Positions 8,178 to 16,861 of a stretch of DNA of 64,000 bases are shown piece by piece (position 1 is the first letter of the stretch; every line of letters starts with the position of its first letter). The notes below the pieces were generated by a model. That model did no database searches, was not told where the DNA came from, and worked only from the letters and a program-made list of their open reading frames with translations. The position numbers and the translations under genes were made by a program. Source of the stretch: an uncultured Microbacterium sp. (GTDB lineage: Bacteria; Actinomycetota; Actinomycetes; Actinomycetales; Microbacteriaceae); the NCBI RefSeq assembly GCF_947488465.1, contig NZ_CANKZA010000001.1:744001-808000 (forward strand), given 5' to 3'.

Positions 8178-9500
8178 TCATGCGTCAATGCCTGCGAACA
8201 CCTCATCGAGCGCGTCGGCCGCGATTTCGACAATGAGGTCGGGGCGCTTCGCGTAGTGGCCTTCGGTGATCGCCGCGTCACTGTGCCCGAGCAGATCGCG
8301 TGCGACTTCGACGCCGGCCGTGTCCGATACCGCCGCGGCGACGGCCTTGCGGAGGCTGCGGAAGGTGAGGTGCTCTGCGTCGACGCCGATAGCCGAGAGC
8401 TCCGGGTCGAACTCGCGGCGGAACATCCGCAGCAGCTCGCCGACTGCGCTGGGGTCGCGCGGACGGCCGCGCTCGGTGATGAACAGCACGTCGTCGGGAT
8501 TCCGTTCGGGATCAGGAACGTGGCTGGCCACGAGTTCGCTCAGCACCTTGGCCGCGAACTTCGGAACGCGAACCCAACGCTTCTGCCGCTCCGCCTTGGG
8601 CGAGTCCTGACGGAACAGGCCGCGGGACTTCGTACGAACCATCGTCCCCCCGACCCAGACGAGCGCCTCCATCGTGAGGCTTCCGTCCGGCTGTTCCACC
8701 GCCTCGAACCGCACGTCCTGGAACCGGATCGCAATCGGCTCCGCGGTCCTCTGGGAGGTGCCGAGCGTGATGAGGATGTAATCGGCGAGCAGCTTGTAGT
8801 TGGGCCACCGGCCCACGGGATACCGAGCTCGGTGTCGCTCCGGCCACACGTCGCGGATGAGGTGGAGGATGTACTTGACCTGCACCGCGTCGAGTTTGAA
8901 GTACATCGTGTCCGGCTCATCCGCTCGCCGGGTCGCGCGGATGGGGTTCGCCACGACGACCGCTCCATGCCGTGTCTGCTGGATCGACCCGGCAGCCGAG
9001 AAGTGTCCCTGCTGGATCGCCCAATCGAACATGAGCGACATCACGTTCCGAACCTTGTTTGCGGTCGTCACCGATTTCTCCCGCGCGATGTCCATGAGTA
9101 GTCCGTCGGCGCGATCGGCGGTGATGTCGGCGATAGGGATGGCTCCGGCGCGCGCGGTGACATGCGCTCGGACCACCGATGCGTAGCCATCGACGGTCTG
9201 CTCGCGGCGTTGGCGCAACACTCGCGGGTCGTCGTCGTGATACGCCGTCTTGAGCCACGCCGTCGCCAACTCCGCTACAGTCATGACCTGCGTGCGTCGT
9301 GCCAGGGCTCGACCGACGGCAACATCGGCCGCTTCCTGCAATGCGGCCAGCGCCTCGGCTTCGGTCGCGCCGCGGCCGCTCGGACGACGCTCGCGCCCGT
9401 TACCGTCGTAGACGCGTCCTCGCGCGATGACGAGACCGCTCGGCTCAACGGTGTAGGTCACCTTGCCGAGTTCGCCAAGTGCGCGCTTCGGCCGCGCCAT
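8178..9500 (-). CDS. Tyrosine-type site-specific integrase
   Basis: A full-length 440-aa tyrosine recombinase. An N-terminal arm-binding region (residues 1-65) is followed by a SAM-like core-binding domain (about 75-170) and a catalytic domain. Catalytic motifs are the first Arg in TSQRTAEPIAIRF, the box-II region LTFRSLRKAVAA (Arg present, the usual His replaced), LLGHSDAAIT and the nucleophile Tyr in GHYAKR near the C-terminus. It overlaps the stop of the small HTH gene upstream by about one base, so the two are probably co-transcribed. Its target is plausibly the tRNA whose 3' end remains at 7077-7119, but which of the three integrases used that site is unknown. Confidence 0.9.
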   Translation of the reverse strand: MARPKRALGELGKVTYTVEPSGLVIARGRVYDGNGRERRPSGRGATEAEALAALQEAADVAVGRALARRTQVMTVAELATAWLKTAYHDDDPRVLRQRREQTVDGYASVVRAHVTARAGAIPIADITADRADGLLMDIAREKSVTTANKVRNVMSLMFDWAIQQGHFSAAGSIQQTRHGAVVVANPIRATRRADEPDTMYFKLDAVQVKYILHLIRDVWPERHRARYPVGRWPNYKLLADYILITLGTSQRTAEPIAIRFQDVRFEAVEQPDGSLTMEALVWVGGTMVRTKSRGLFRQDSPKAERQKRWVRVPKFAAKVLSELVASHVPDPERNPDDVLFITERGRPRDPSAVGELLRMFRREFDPELSAIGVDAEHLTFRSLRKAVAAAVSDTAGVEVARDLLGHSDAAITEGHYAKRPDLIVEIAADALDEVFAGIDA

Positions 9501-9724
9501 CAGTCGGCCATCCTGTCCATAGGAGCCACGATCCGGCCTGCGATGAACGCCTCGATATCCTCATCGCGGTAGCGGACGTTGTGCGCCGAGAGTGCGACGA
9601 ACGGCAATCCGAGACCTCGGCTGCGCGCGCGCTCCGTCCGCCAGTCAGCGAGAGTCCTGATGGGGATGCCCGTATAGTCGGCAAGCTCCTGCGGAGTCCA
9701 GAGGCGAGTGCGGTCGGCGCTCAT
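9500..9724 (-). CDS. Small HTH (excisionase-like) DNA-binding protein
   Basis: ATG 9724 gives 74 aa. The sequence WTPQELADYTGIPIRTLADWR is a MerR/AlpA-type winged helix-turn-helix, and RYRDEDIEAFIAGR is the usual C-terminal part of excisionase-like HTH_17 proteins. It directly precedes the integrase gene on the same strand, the standard position for a recombination directionality factor or a repressor of integrase. The frame is open further upstream (to 9844), but that part is not conserved-looking. Confidence 0.8.
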   Translation of the reverse strand: MSADRTRLWTPQELADYTGIPIRTLADWRTERARSRGLGLPFVALSAHNVRYRDEDIEAFIAGRIVAPMDRMAD

Positions 9725-10098
9725 ATCAAACAGGTAGGCGGCACCTCCCGTAGACCCCCAGGAAGACCCGTAGGTCGGCCAAGAATCGGCAAAACGGACA
9801 GGTTCTCGGACAGCCGCAGCAGCGACCCACCCCATGCTCAGCATCGCACTTCCCTTACTTCGCAGGGGAGTACGATCCTGTGGAACACCCTCCGAACCTC
9901 AGATCCTGAAGCCGAGCTGTACTTCGGCGTTTGACGCCTCGCCCGAAGCCCCGGCATCTCTTTTCGGATGTCGGGGCTTCGTGCGCGCGCGGGTGGCGCG
10001 ACGCGCGCAGAATGACCCGATCTCCGCAGAGATTCGCCGTATGGGTGCGGAAAAGTCGACAATCTGCGGAGATCGCGCCACGGGCGGGATGCCGCGGC
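9725..10098. other. Intergenic stretch between integrase locus and glnE
   Basis: No gene is supported. The region holds the upstream sequences of the HTH/integrase pair and the inverted repeat at 9945-9980. No second copy of the tRNA 3' fragment is seen here, so the right border of the integrated material cannot be placed exactly. Confidence 0.5.
9945..9980. repeat. Inverted repeat (hairpin) before glnE end
   Basis: Arms GAAGCCCCGGCATC (9945-9958) and GATGTCGGGGCTTC (9967-9980) pair over 14 positions with one G.T, around an 8-nt loop. No T-run follows on either strand, so it is a weak terminator candidate at best; it may be an end structure of the integrated segment. Confidence 0.6.
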
Positions 10099-13098
10099 TC
10101 AGCCGTAGAAGAGCTTCTCGAACGCGCGGCGCGCGCGGCGCGACGTCCGCATCCATTCCTCCTCGACCCGCGTCGCCGAGCGCGGGGGGTATTCCAGGAG
10201 CCGGCCGATGCCGTCGAGCTTGCCGCGGTCGGTCGGTAACACATCGCTCGTCTGACCGGACAGGAGCGTATTCGCCGAGCGCAGACGGCTCGCGAGACGC
10301 CACGCGTCTGCCAGATATTCGGCCGCAGACTCGGGGACGAGCCCTGCGTCGCGCGCGGCGCTCAGCGCCCCGATCGTCGAGGTGGTCCGCAGCGCCGGAA
10401 TCTCGTGCGCGTGGGCATGCTGCAGAAGTTGGACCAACCATTCGACATCGCTCAGACCGCCCGGACCGAGCTTCAGATGGCGGGCGCGATCGGCGCCCTG
10501 AGGCAACCGCTCATTCTCGACGCGCGCCTTGATCCGCTTGATCTCGCGAAGCCCGTGTGGATCGACCTGGGCGGGATAGCGGACTTCGTCGGCCATGGCG
10601 ATGAACGCCCGAATCAGCTTGACGCTGCCCGCGACGCCGCGGGCACGAAGAAGCGCCTGCGCTTCCCACGACAGCGACCAACGCCGGTAGTACTCGGCAT
10701 AGGACTCGAGCGAGCGCACCATCGGGCCGGTGCGACCTTCGGGGCGCAGATCCGCGTCGAGGTCGAACGGCACTCGATGGTCTTCCGAGTGGGTGCGCAG
10801 CCCTGCGACGATCTGCAGGGCCAGCGCGTTGGCCCGTTGGGGATCGATGCCGTTGGCGTCATAGACGTAGATGATGTCGGCATCCGAGCCGAACCCGAGC
10901 TCACCACCACCGAAGCGGCCCATCGCGATCACGGAGAAGTCCAGCGCCGCATCGTCCGGCGGGACGATCTCGCGGCGCACGGCACGCAGCGTCGCCTGGA
11001 TCGTGACTTCGCTCACCGTCGTCAGTCCGGCGGCGATCTCTTCGATCGTGGCGGTGCCGAGCACGCCCGCAAGCGCCAGTCGGAGGAGCTCGCGCCGCCG
11101 CAGCACGCGCACTGACCGCATGGCGTCGGTCACCGTCTCATGGCGGGACTGGATCGCCCGGGCCTCCTCCTGGAGCAGAACGCCACGCCGCGGGCGCAGC
11201 TGCTCGTCGGAATCCAGCCACGCGACCGACTCCGGAATCCACTCCATCAGCTCACCGATGTAACGAGAACCCGACAGCACGCGCGTCAGCCTCTCGGCCG
11301 CGCCCGACGAGTCCCGCAGCATGCGCAAGAACCAGGGAGTGTCCCCCAGCCGCTCGCTGATGCGGCGGTAGGCGAGCAATCCGTAATCCGGATCGACGCC
11401 GTCGGCGAACCAGCGGATCATCACCGGCATGAGGTGGCGTTGGATCGTGGCCTTGCGGCTGAGGCCCCCCGTGATGGCACCGATGTGCCGCAACGCGCCG
11501 GCCGGGTCGCGGAAGCCGATCGCTGCGAGGCGATCCGCGGCCTGACCCTGCGAAATCTGTTGCTCGTCCGCGGGAAGGGCGGCGACCGCCGACAGCAACG
11601 GCCGGTAGAACAGCCGCACGTGGACTTCGCGCACATCGCGCTTGACCGCTTCCCAGAGCGTCCACACGGCCGGGCCACTCTCGGCCAGTCCGGACGCGCG
11701 GGCCAGAATCCGCAGGCCCTCCGGTGTCGTGGGCATCAGATGAGTGCGCTGGAGGCCGCGCAACTGCATCCGGTGCTCCAAAACCCGAAGCACCCGGTAG
11801 TCGCGAGCGAACACAGCGGAGTCCGCGCGGCCGATGTACCCCGCGTCGACGAGGGCCTCGAGGGCGTCGAGAGTGCCACGCTGATGGATGCTGGGATCGC
11901 CGAGCCCATGCACGAGCTGCAGCAACTGGACGGTGAACTCGATGTCGCGGATTCCGCCGGGTCCGAGTTTGAGCTGATACGGGATATCGGCCGGCGGAAT
12001 GTGCTCGGTGACCCGCTCGCGCATCCGCTGGACGCTGTCGACAAAGTTCTCGCGCGCGGCGCTCATCCAGATCTTCGGCTGCACCGCCGCGACGTACGCG
12101 TCGCCGAGCGCCCGGTCACCCGCGATCGGGCGCGCTTTCAGGAGCGCCTGAAACTCCCAGCTCTTGGCCCACCGGTCGTAGTACGACAGGTGCGAATCGA
12201 GGCTGCGTACGAGGGCGCCCTGCTTTCCCTCCGGACGCAGATTCGCATCGACGTCCCACAGCGGCGGCTCGATCTCGATCCCCGAAATACCCCGCATCGT
12301 CTGGACCGCGAGGCGTGTCGCGATGTCGATGGCACGGCTCTCGCCGATCTCCTCGATCGTCGCTTCATCCGCGCCGCCGACGAAGATGACGTCGACGTCG
12401 CTGACGTAGTTGAGCTCGCGGGCCCCGGTCTTACCCATTCCGATGATCGCGAGTTGCGCACCAGCCACTTGGGCCCGCGGGAAGAGCCCTGCGCCCGCGT
12501 TGCCCCCCGCGACTCGGGTGCGGGCCACGCACAGCGATGCCTCCAGCGCAGCGCCGGCGGCATCGGCGAGGGCCGCCGCGACGGGCGCGAGGACATCCAC
12601 GGCATCCGGCACGCCAAGATCGAACGCCGCGATGCGCGCCAGCATCCGTCGATAGCGCACACGCAAAGCGACCCAGGCGCTCTCCTCTCCCGTGGCGGCG
12701 AACCCCTCGGCATCGGCGGCGACCGCGTCGAGCAACTCGTCATGGAGCTCCTGCGCTGACGGCAGCCCGCCGCCGGCGCGGGTGAGGTCCTCGAGCTCGC
12801 GCGGATGCCGCAAATAGAACTCGGCGAATCCGCTGGAGGCGCCCAGCACCCGCCACACCGTCGCACTGGCGCGGGTGAGCGCGTCACCGACCGCTGCGGC
12901 GTCGCGACGTGCGACGCGTACGAGCGCGGCCAACGCCTGATCCGGGTCGGCGGCCAACTCCGCCGACCCGAGCAGATTCGATCGCTCGATGCCGGTAAGC
13001 TCCGTGAGCTCTCCCACGAGGACGTCGGCTGCACCGAGATCACCGAAGCCGAGTCGGGCGAGTCCGGTCAGAGCCGAGGAACGCGCGCCGGTCGACAT
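10099..13098 (-). CDS. glnE: Bifunctional glutamine synthetase adenylyltransferase/deadenylase
   Basis: This 999-aa protein controls glutamine synthetase by attaching or removing AMP in response to nitrogen status. It has the expected duplicated nucleotidyltransferase layout: an N-terminal half with the metal-binding motif SDVDVIFVGG (deadenylylating) and a C-terminal half with GFGSDADIIYVYD (adenylylating), each followed by an LRPEG and KLGPGG block. ATG 13098 (MSTGARSS) is chosen because it lies 5 nt after the glnA2 stop; longer frames would run into that gene. The glnA2-glnE order is the usual actinobacterial arrangement. The natural substrate is GlnA1, not the neighbouring GlnA2. Confidence 0.95.
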   Translation of the reverse strand: MSTGARSSALTGLARLGFGDLGAADVLVGELTELTGIERSNLLGSAELAADPDQALAALVRVARRDAAAVGDALTRASATVWRVLGASSGFAEFYLRHPRELEDLTRAGGGLPSAQELHDELLDAVAADAEGFAATGEESAWVALRVRYRRMLARIAAFDLGVPDAVDVLAPVAAALADAAGAALEASLCVARTRVAGGNAGAGLFPRAQVAGAQLAIIGMGKTGARELNYVSDVDVIFVGGADEATIEEIGESRAIDIATRLAVQTMRGISGIEIEPPLWDVDANLRPEGKQGALVRSLDSHLSYYDRWAKSWEFQALLKARPIAGDRALGDAYVAAVQPKIWMSAARENFVDSVQRMRERVTEHIPPADIPYQLKLGPGGIRDIEFTVQLLQLVHGLGDPSIHQRGTLDALEALVDAGYIGRADSAVFARDYRVLRVLEHRMQLRGLQRTHLMPTTPEGLRILARASGLAESGPAVWTLWEAVKRDVREVHVRLFYRPLLSAVAALPADEQQISQGQAADRLAAIGFRDPAGALRHIGAITGGLSRKATIQRHLMPVMIRWFADGVDPDYGLLAYRRISERLGDTPWFLRMLRDSSGAAERLTRVLSGSRYIGELMEWIPESVAWLDSDEQLRPRRGVLLQEEARAIQSRHETVTDAMRSVRVLRRRELLRLALAGVLGTATIEEIAAGLTTVSEVTIQATLRAVRREIVPPDDAALDFSVIAMGRFGGGELGFGSDADIIYVYDANGIDPQRANALALQIVAGLRTHSEDHRVPFDLDADLRPEGRTGPMVRSLESYAEYYRRWSLSWEAQALLRARGVAGSVKLIRAFIAMADEVRYPAQVDPHGLREIKRIKARVENERLPQGADRARHLKLGPGGLSDVEWLVQLLQHAHAHEIPALRTTSTIGALSAARDAGLVPESAAEYLADAWRLASRLRSANTLLSGQTSDVLPTDRGKLDGIGRLLEYPPRSATRVEEEWMRTSRRARRAFEKLFYG

Positions 13099-13103
13099 GA
13101 TGC

Positions 13104-14441
13104 CTAGAGCATCTCCAGGTTGCTCTTCAGCTCGAACGGCGTGACCTGGGCGCGGTACTCCTGCCACTCGCGACGCTTGTTCAGCAGCACATAATTGAAA
13201 ACCTGCTCACCGAGGGTCTCGGCGACGAGCTCCGACTCTTCCATGTACTCCAGCGCGTGGTCCAGGCTCGCCGGCAGCGACGCGTAGCCGAGCGCGCGAC
13301 GCTCGGCGTCGGTCAGCGACCAGACGTTGTCCTCCGCTTCGGGTGGAAGTTCGTAGCCTTCCTCAATGCCTTTGAGGCCCGCCGCCAGCATGAGGGCGAA
13401 CGAGAGGTACGGGTTCGCCGCAGAATCCAGGGCTCGGTACTCCACCCGCGTGGACTGGCCCTTGCTGGGCTTGTACATGGGCACGCGCACGAGCGCCGAA
13501 CGGTTGTTGTGGCCCCAGGTGACGAAGCTGGGTGCCTCGTCGCCGCCCCAGAGCCGTTTGTAGGAGTTGACGAACTGGTTGGTGACCGCCGCGATCTCGT
13601 TGGCGTGCCTGAGCAGGCCGGCGATGAAGTGGCGCCCGGTCTTGGAGAGCTGGTACTGCGCGCCAGCCTCGTAGAACGCATTCTGATCGCCTTCGAACAG
13701 CGACATGTGCGTGTGCATGCCGCTTCCGGGCTTGCCGCTCAGGGGCTTCGGCATGAACGTCGCGTAGACGCCCTGCTCGATCGCGACCTCTTTGACCACG
13801 GTGCGGAAGGTCATGATGTTGTCCGCTGTGGCGAGCGCGTCCGCGTAACGCAGGTCGATCTCGTTCTGACCGGGGCCGCCCTCGTGGTGGCTGTACTCGA
13901 CCGAGATGCCCAGGTCCTCCAGCATTCGCACACTGCGACGACGGAAGTCGTGCGCGGTGCCACCGGGCACATTGTCGAAGTACCCCGCCGAGTCCACCGG
14001 CTCGGGGCCGTCGGGACCGTAGGACGAGGACTTCAAGAGGTAGAACTCGATCTCGGGGTGCGTGTAGAACGTGAAGCCCGCGTCGGCGGCCTTCGCGAGC
14101 GTGCGCTTGAGGACGTGCCGGGGGTCTGCGACTGCGGGCTGACCGTCCGGCGTCGTCAGATCGCAGAACATCCGCGCAGTCGGGTCGATCTCGCCCCGCC
14201 AGGGCAGCGTCTGGAATGTCGTGGGGTCGGGGTGAGCGAGCAGGTCCGATTCGTAGGAGCGCGTCAACCCCTCGATGGCCGAACCGTCGAAGCCGATGCC
14301 CTCGGTGAAGGCCCCCTCGACTTCGGCGGGTGCGATCGCGACCGACTTCAGGGTTCCGGTCACGTCGGTGAACCAGAGTCGGACGAACTTCACCCCGCGC
14401 TCCTCGATCGTGCGCAGTACGAAGTCCCTCTGCTTGTCCAT
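13104..14441 (-). CDS. glnA2: Glutamine synthetase, GlnA2 type
   Basis: A 445-aa type I glutamine synthetase (glutamate + ammonia + ATP to glutamine). Start ATG 14441 gives MDKQRDFVLRTIEERG, the usual beginning. Visible are the beta-grasp N-domain, the substrate loop GFDGSAIEGL, the catalytic region with NEIDLRYADAL and SGMHTHMSL, and the ATP/glutamate Arg region around RVEYRALD. Where adenylylated enzymes carry the Tyr of NLYDLP, this one has NVWSLT, so the target tyrosine is missing, as in actinobacterial GlnA2. It is shorter than GlnA1 (about 474 aa). It is followed after 5 nt by glnE and probably forms an operon with it. Confidence 0.92.
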   Translation of the reverse strand: MDKQRDFVLRTIEERGVKFVRLWFTDVTGTLKSVAIAPAEVEGAFTEGIGFDGSAIEGLTRSYESDLLAHPDPTTFQTLPWRGEIDPTARMFCDLTTPDGQPAVADPRHVLKRTLAKAADAGFTFYTHPEIEFYLLKSSSYGPDGPEPVDSAGYFDNVPGGTAHDFRRRSVRMLEDLGISVEYSHHEGGPGQNEIDLRYADALATADNIMTFRTVVKEVAIEQGVYATFMPKPLSGKPGSGMHTHMSLFEGDQNAFYEAGAQYQLSKTGRHFIAGLLRHANEIAAVTNQFVNSYKRLWGGDEAPSFVTWGHNNRSALVRVPMYKPSKGQSTRVEYRALDSAANPYLSFALMLAAGLKGIEEGYELPPEAEDNVWSLTDAERRALGYASLPASLDHALEYMEESELVAETLGEQVFNYVLLNKRREWQEYRAQVTPFELKSNLEML

Positions 14442-14491
14442 CGCGTCCTCTCCACAACCGGTCGGAAGGCGAAGCCGGTCCGAAGGCCAGA

Positions 14492-14722
14492 CTATCGGCC
14501 TGCGTCGCCCGTCGCTTCGCCCGACACGTCGGCGTCCGAGCCCCACGCGTCGTCGCGGGCTTCGTCTTCCGACCACGCGCGGGAGCGCGCAGCAAGGAGA
14601 GCAGGCGCGTTCGCTGCCTCTTCTTCCGTGTCGAAGGGACCGGCGCGGTCGACGGCCGGCGACTCGAAGCCGCGCTCGACCGCGTGCGTCGTGAGGTTGT
14701 ACCAGTACTTCTCTTCGGACAT
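14492..14722 (-). CDS. Small SPOR-like hypothetical protein
   Basis: ATG 14722 gives 76 aa beginning MSEEKYWYNLTTHAVERG. The first 55 residues follow the short pattern seen in small actinobacterial proteins annotated as SPOR-domain proteins (KYW.N..T..VE.G ... GPF.T..EAA.AP..L..RS.AW). The tail is acidic and disordered-looking. It has no signal peptide, so a cell-wall role as in true SPOR proteins is doubtful. It lies 50 nt upstream of glnA2 on the same strand and may share its transcript. Its function is unknown. Confidence 0.75.
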   Translation of the reverse strand: MSEEKYWYNLTTHAVERGFESPAVDRAGPFDTEEEAANAPALLAARSRAWSEDEARDDAWGSDADVSGEATGDAGR

Positions 14723-14818
14723 CTGGGCCTCTTCTCTCGCCTCGCGCCTGGCGTCGGCACGGTCTGGCTTGATCCTAGGCTTTCGAAGTGGCTGGGCGCT
14801 CCTCGGTAGGGTGGGAGC

Positions 14819-15610
14819 ATGACGACGAATGCGGCACGGGCTGTCGGTGTGGACATCGGTGGAACGGGCATCAAAGGCGCCCTGGTCGACCTGAAGGCGG
14901 GCGTGCTGCTCAGTGACCGCGTGAAGGTGGCGACGCCCAAGGGTGCCGAGCCGGAAGACGTGCTTGCCGCCGTCCGCGTCGTTCTCGACACGCTCGGTGT
15001 GACGGATGCCGATGTCCCGCTCGGCGTGGCTTTCCCGGCGATCGTGAAGAACGGCCGCACCCTCTCGGCGGCGAACGTCGCCGACACGTGGATCGGGTTC
15101 GAGGCCGAGAAGTTCTTCGAGGACGGTCTCGGCCGTGAGATCCACTTCGCGAACGACGCCGACGTCGCCGGCGTCGCCGAAGTCCGCTACGGCGCGGCGC
15201 GCGGCGTGCAGGGGTTGGCGCTTCTCACGACCCTCGGCACCGGCATCGGCACCGCGATGCTGCACAACGGCATCCTCATCCCGAACTCCGAGCTCGGGCA
15301 CCTGCAGCGGGCCAGGAAGGACTCCGACGCCGAGGCATGGGCCGCCTACTCGGCCGTCGAACGCGAAAGTCTGAGCTGGGATAAGTGGGCCAAGCGGCTG
15401 CAGTGGTACTACAGCTACCTCGAATTCCTCTTGAGCCCCGACCTCTTCATCGTCGGCGGCGGCGTGTCCAAGCACGCCGACCAGTTCTTGCCGCTCCTGG
15501 ACCTGAACACGCCGATCGTCCCGGCCGTGCACCGCAACAATGCGGGGATCATCGGCGCGGCAGCGCTCTCGGTGCGCGTCACCGAGGCGCAGCCGGCTTT
15601 CGACGCCTGA
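14819..15610 (+). CDS. ppgK: Polyphosphate glucokinase
   Basis: A 263-aa ROK-family kinase that phosphorylates glucose using inorganic polyphosphate (and usually ATP). The N-terminal phosphate-binding motif GVDIGGTGIKGALVD, the catalytic FANDADVAG segment with the Asp base, and LTTLGTGIGTAM match PpgK of actinobacteria. The C-terminal FIVGGGVSKHAD helix is typical. The start ATG 14819 follows GGTGGGAGC. It is divergent from the small SPOR-like gene, with about 96 nt between them. Cytoplasmic; it feeds glucose-6-phosphate into glycolysis. Confidence 0.92.
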   Translation: MTTNAARAVGVDIGGTGIKGALVDLKAGVLLSDRVKVATPKGAEPEDVLAAVRVVLDTLGVTDADVPLGVAFPAIVKNGRTLSAANVADTWIGFEAEKFFEDGLGREIHFANDADVAGVAEVRYGAARGVQGLALLTTLGTGIGTAMLHNGILIPNSELGHLQRARKDSDAEAWAAYSAVERESLSWDKWAKRLQWYYSYLEFLLSPDLFIVGGGVSKHADQFLPLLDLNTPIVPAVHRNNAGIIGAAALSVRVTEAQPAFDA

Positions 15611-15628
15611 CGGCGGTTCAGAAAGGGC

Positions 15629-15989
15629 GAATGGGCCGGCCTGTACGCCGGGTTCTGTCCGGGGGCCGAAGCCCCGTGGACGGTCATCTCTCTCGGCGAC
15701 ACGTTGCCGTGCCGCTCTAGCGGTCTACCCGAGGACTCAGCGGGCCGCGTCATCATCCTCTGTCTGACCTTGCTCCGGACGAGGTTTACCGTGCGGACCG
15801 TGTCACCACGGTCCCGGTGGTCTCTTACACCACCCTTTCACCCTTACCGGGGTCTCCCCCGGCGGTCTGCTCTCTGTGGCACTGTCTCGCGGATCACTCC
15901 GGGTGGGGGTTACCCACCGTCCTGCCCTGTGGAGCCCGGACGTTCCTCGGTGCGGTTTCCCGCCACGCGACCGTCCAGCCGACCCATTC
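15629..15989 (-). ncRNA. rnpB: RNase P RNA, bacterial class A
   Basis: About 361 nt. The minus strand contains the conserved 5' block with GGAAACCGCACCGAGGAA, the middle block AGGGTGAAAGGGTG followed by GTAAGAGACCACC, the TAAACC segment, and the 3' block ACAGAACCCGGCGTACAGGCC. The ends pair as stem P1 (GAATGGGtCGG at the 5' end with CCGGCCCATTC at the 3' end), which sets the boundaries. It is the catalytic RNA that trims the 5' leader from pre-tRNAs. It lies convergent to ppgK. Confidence 0.95.
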
Positions 15990-16061
15990 GCGATTCGAGT
16001 CTACGTCGCTGATCGCCGGGGTCATTGTCCCCAGCGGATGCGTGTACTACTGTCAGCAACA

Positions 16062-16157
16062 GAAGTGGGCACGGGGGTGTCCACGGGTGAGAACACGGGG
16101 GTGTTCTCATAGAGGAGCACGGGGGTGCTCGCACCGTAGGACACGGAAGTGTTCTGC
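16062..16157 (+). repeat. Four hairpin units with an exact 24-nt period
   Basis: The core CACGGGGGTG starts at 16070, 16094 and 16118, with CACGGAAGTG at 16142, each exactly 24 nt apart. Every unit can fold as a 6-bp or longer stem, NNNCAC-tetraloop-GTGNNN. The three outer pairs differ between units but stay paired (G.U, A-U, G-C), including wobble pairs that only work in plus-strand RNA. The array ends just before the ribosome binding region of the LPXTG gene and looks like a 5'-UTR hairpin array; tandem DNA operators are the alternative. Confidence 0.7.
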
Positions 16158-16177
16158 GTCGGACTTTGGGGGGTCTG

Positions 16178-16861
16178 ATGAACGGTCGATTGTTGGCAGT
16201 GACGGTCATCGTCGGGGCGATGGTGTTCGGCGGCGCGGCAGCGAGTTCCGCGGCCGAGGTGCCGCTCGTCGCCGCGCAGGGGACGCCGACCGCGCCCCCC
16301 GACTACACGCCCGACGAGCCCGTAGAACCGACACTGTCGGGATCGACGGTCGTTCCGGCGTGCGCACAGGATGTGCCCTGGCTCACGTACCGGGTGCAGA
16401 TGCTCGATCCACAGGCGCGGTCGACCGGGAACACGGCCCGGCTCATCCTCACCGACGGAACGAATTCCGTCACCCTCGCGCTCGGCACACTCCGCGCCGA
16501 CGGCACGCTCTCCGGACGGATCCTGTGGCCTGGAGCGACTATCGGAGCCGACGGGCGCGGCACCGGCTGGCCCGGATGGGAGACGCGCGGCGGCCAGCTG
16601 GTCGAGACGACCGGTAATTACGCCTGGACGCGGGGGAACATCACGGCGACCATCGAGGTCAATCCGACGCTCGCCGTCGCCGTCTCCTACCCGCCGTCCA
16701 CCCCCCAGTGCGCCACGGCGCCGCGCGCGCAGTTGAGCGCCGCGGGACTGCCCGCGACGGGTGGCACGCCGCAGACGCTCCTCGTGGCGGGGGCGATCGG
16801 TATCGCCGGGCTCGGGCTCGGCATCACGGCCGTCGTCCTGCGCCGACGCCGCCGTGTCTGA
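16178..16861 (+). CDS. LPXTG-anchored cell-wall protein
   Basis: ATG 16178 after a G-rich SD gives about 227 aa. It has an N-terminal signal peptide (NGRLLAVTVIVGAMVFGGAAASSA), a Pro/Thr-rich linker, a beta-rich ectodomain (about residues 50-180) and a C-terminal sorting signal: LPATGG, a hydrophobic helix (LLVAGAIGIAGLGLGITAVVL, quoted here only as a hydrophobic stretch) and RRRRR. It should be exported and fixed to peptidoglycan by a sortase. The ectodomain family is not recognised. Its stop overlaps the GTG of the DUF4012 gene by 8 nt, so the two are translationally coupled. The hairpin array upstream may regulate it. Confidence 0.85.
   Translation: MNGRLLAVTVIVGAMVFGGAAASSAAEVPLVAAQGTPTAPPDYTPDEPVEPTLSGSTVVPACAQDVPWLTYRVQMLDPQARSTGNTARLILTDGTNSVTLALGTLRADGTLSGRILWPGATIGADGRGTGWPGWETRGGQLVETTGNYAWTRGNITATIEVNPTLAVAVSYPPSTPQCATAPRAQLSAAGLPATGGTPQTLLVAGAIGIAGLGLGITAVVLRRRRRV

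Noticed and set aside
16139-16154. CsrA binding site
   Set aside because: One unit fits CA-N-GGA-N-G, but the other three have GGGGG loops and CsrA is not expected in this group; mentioned only as a resemblance.
15817-16617. Long plus-strand frame across rnpB and the LPXTG gene with repeated Arg-Gly-Cys-Ser units
   Set aside because: It is a shadow of the RNA gene and the true coding frame; the apparent peptide repeat is produced by the 24-nt hairpin array.
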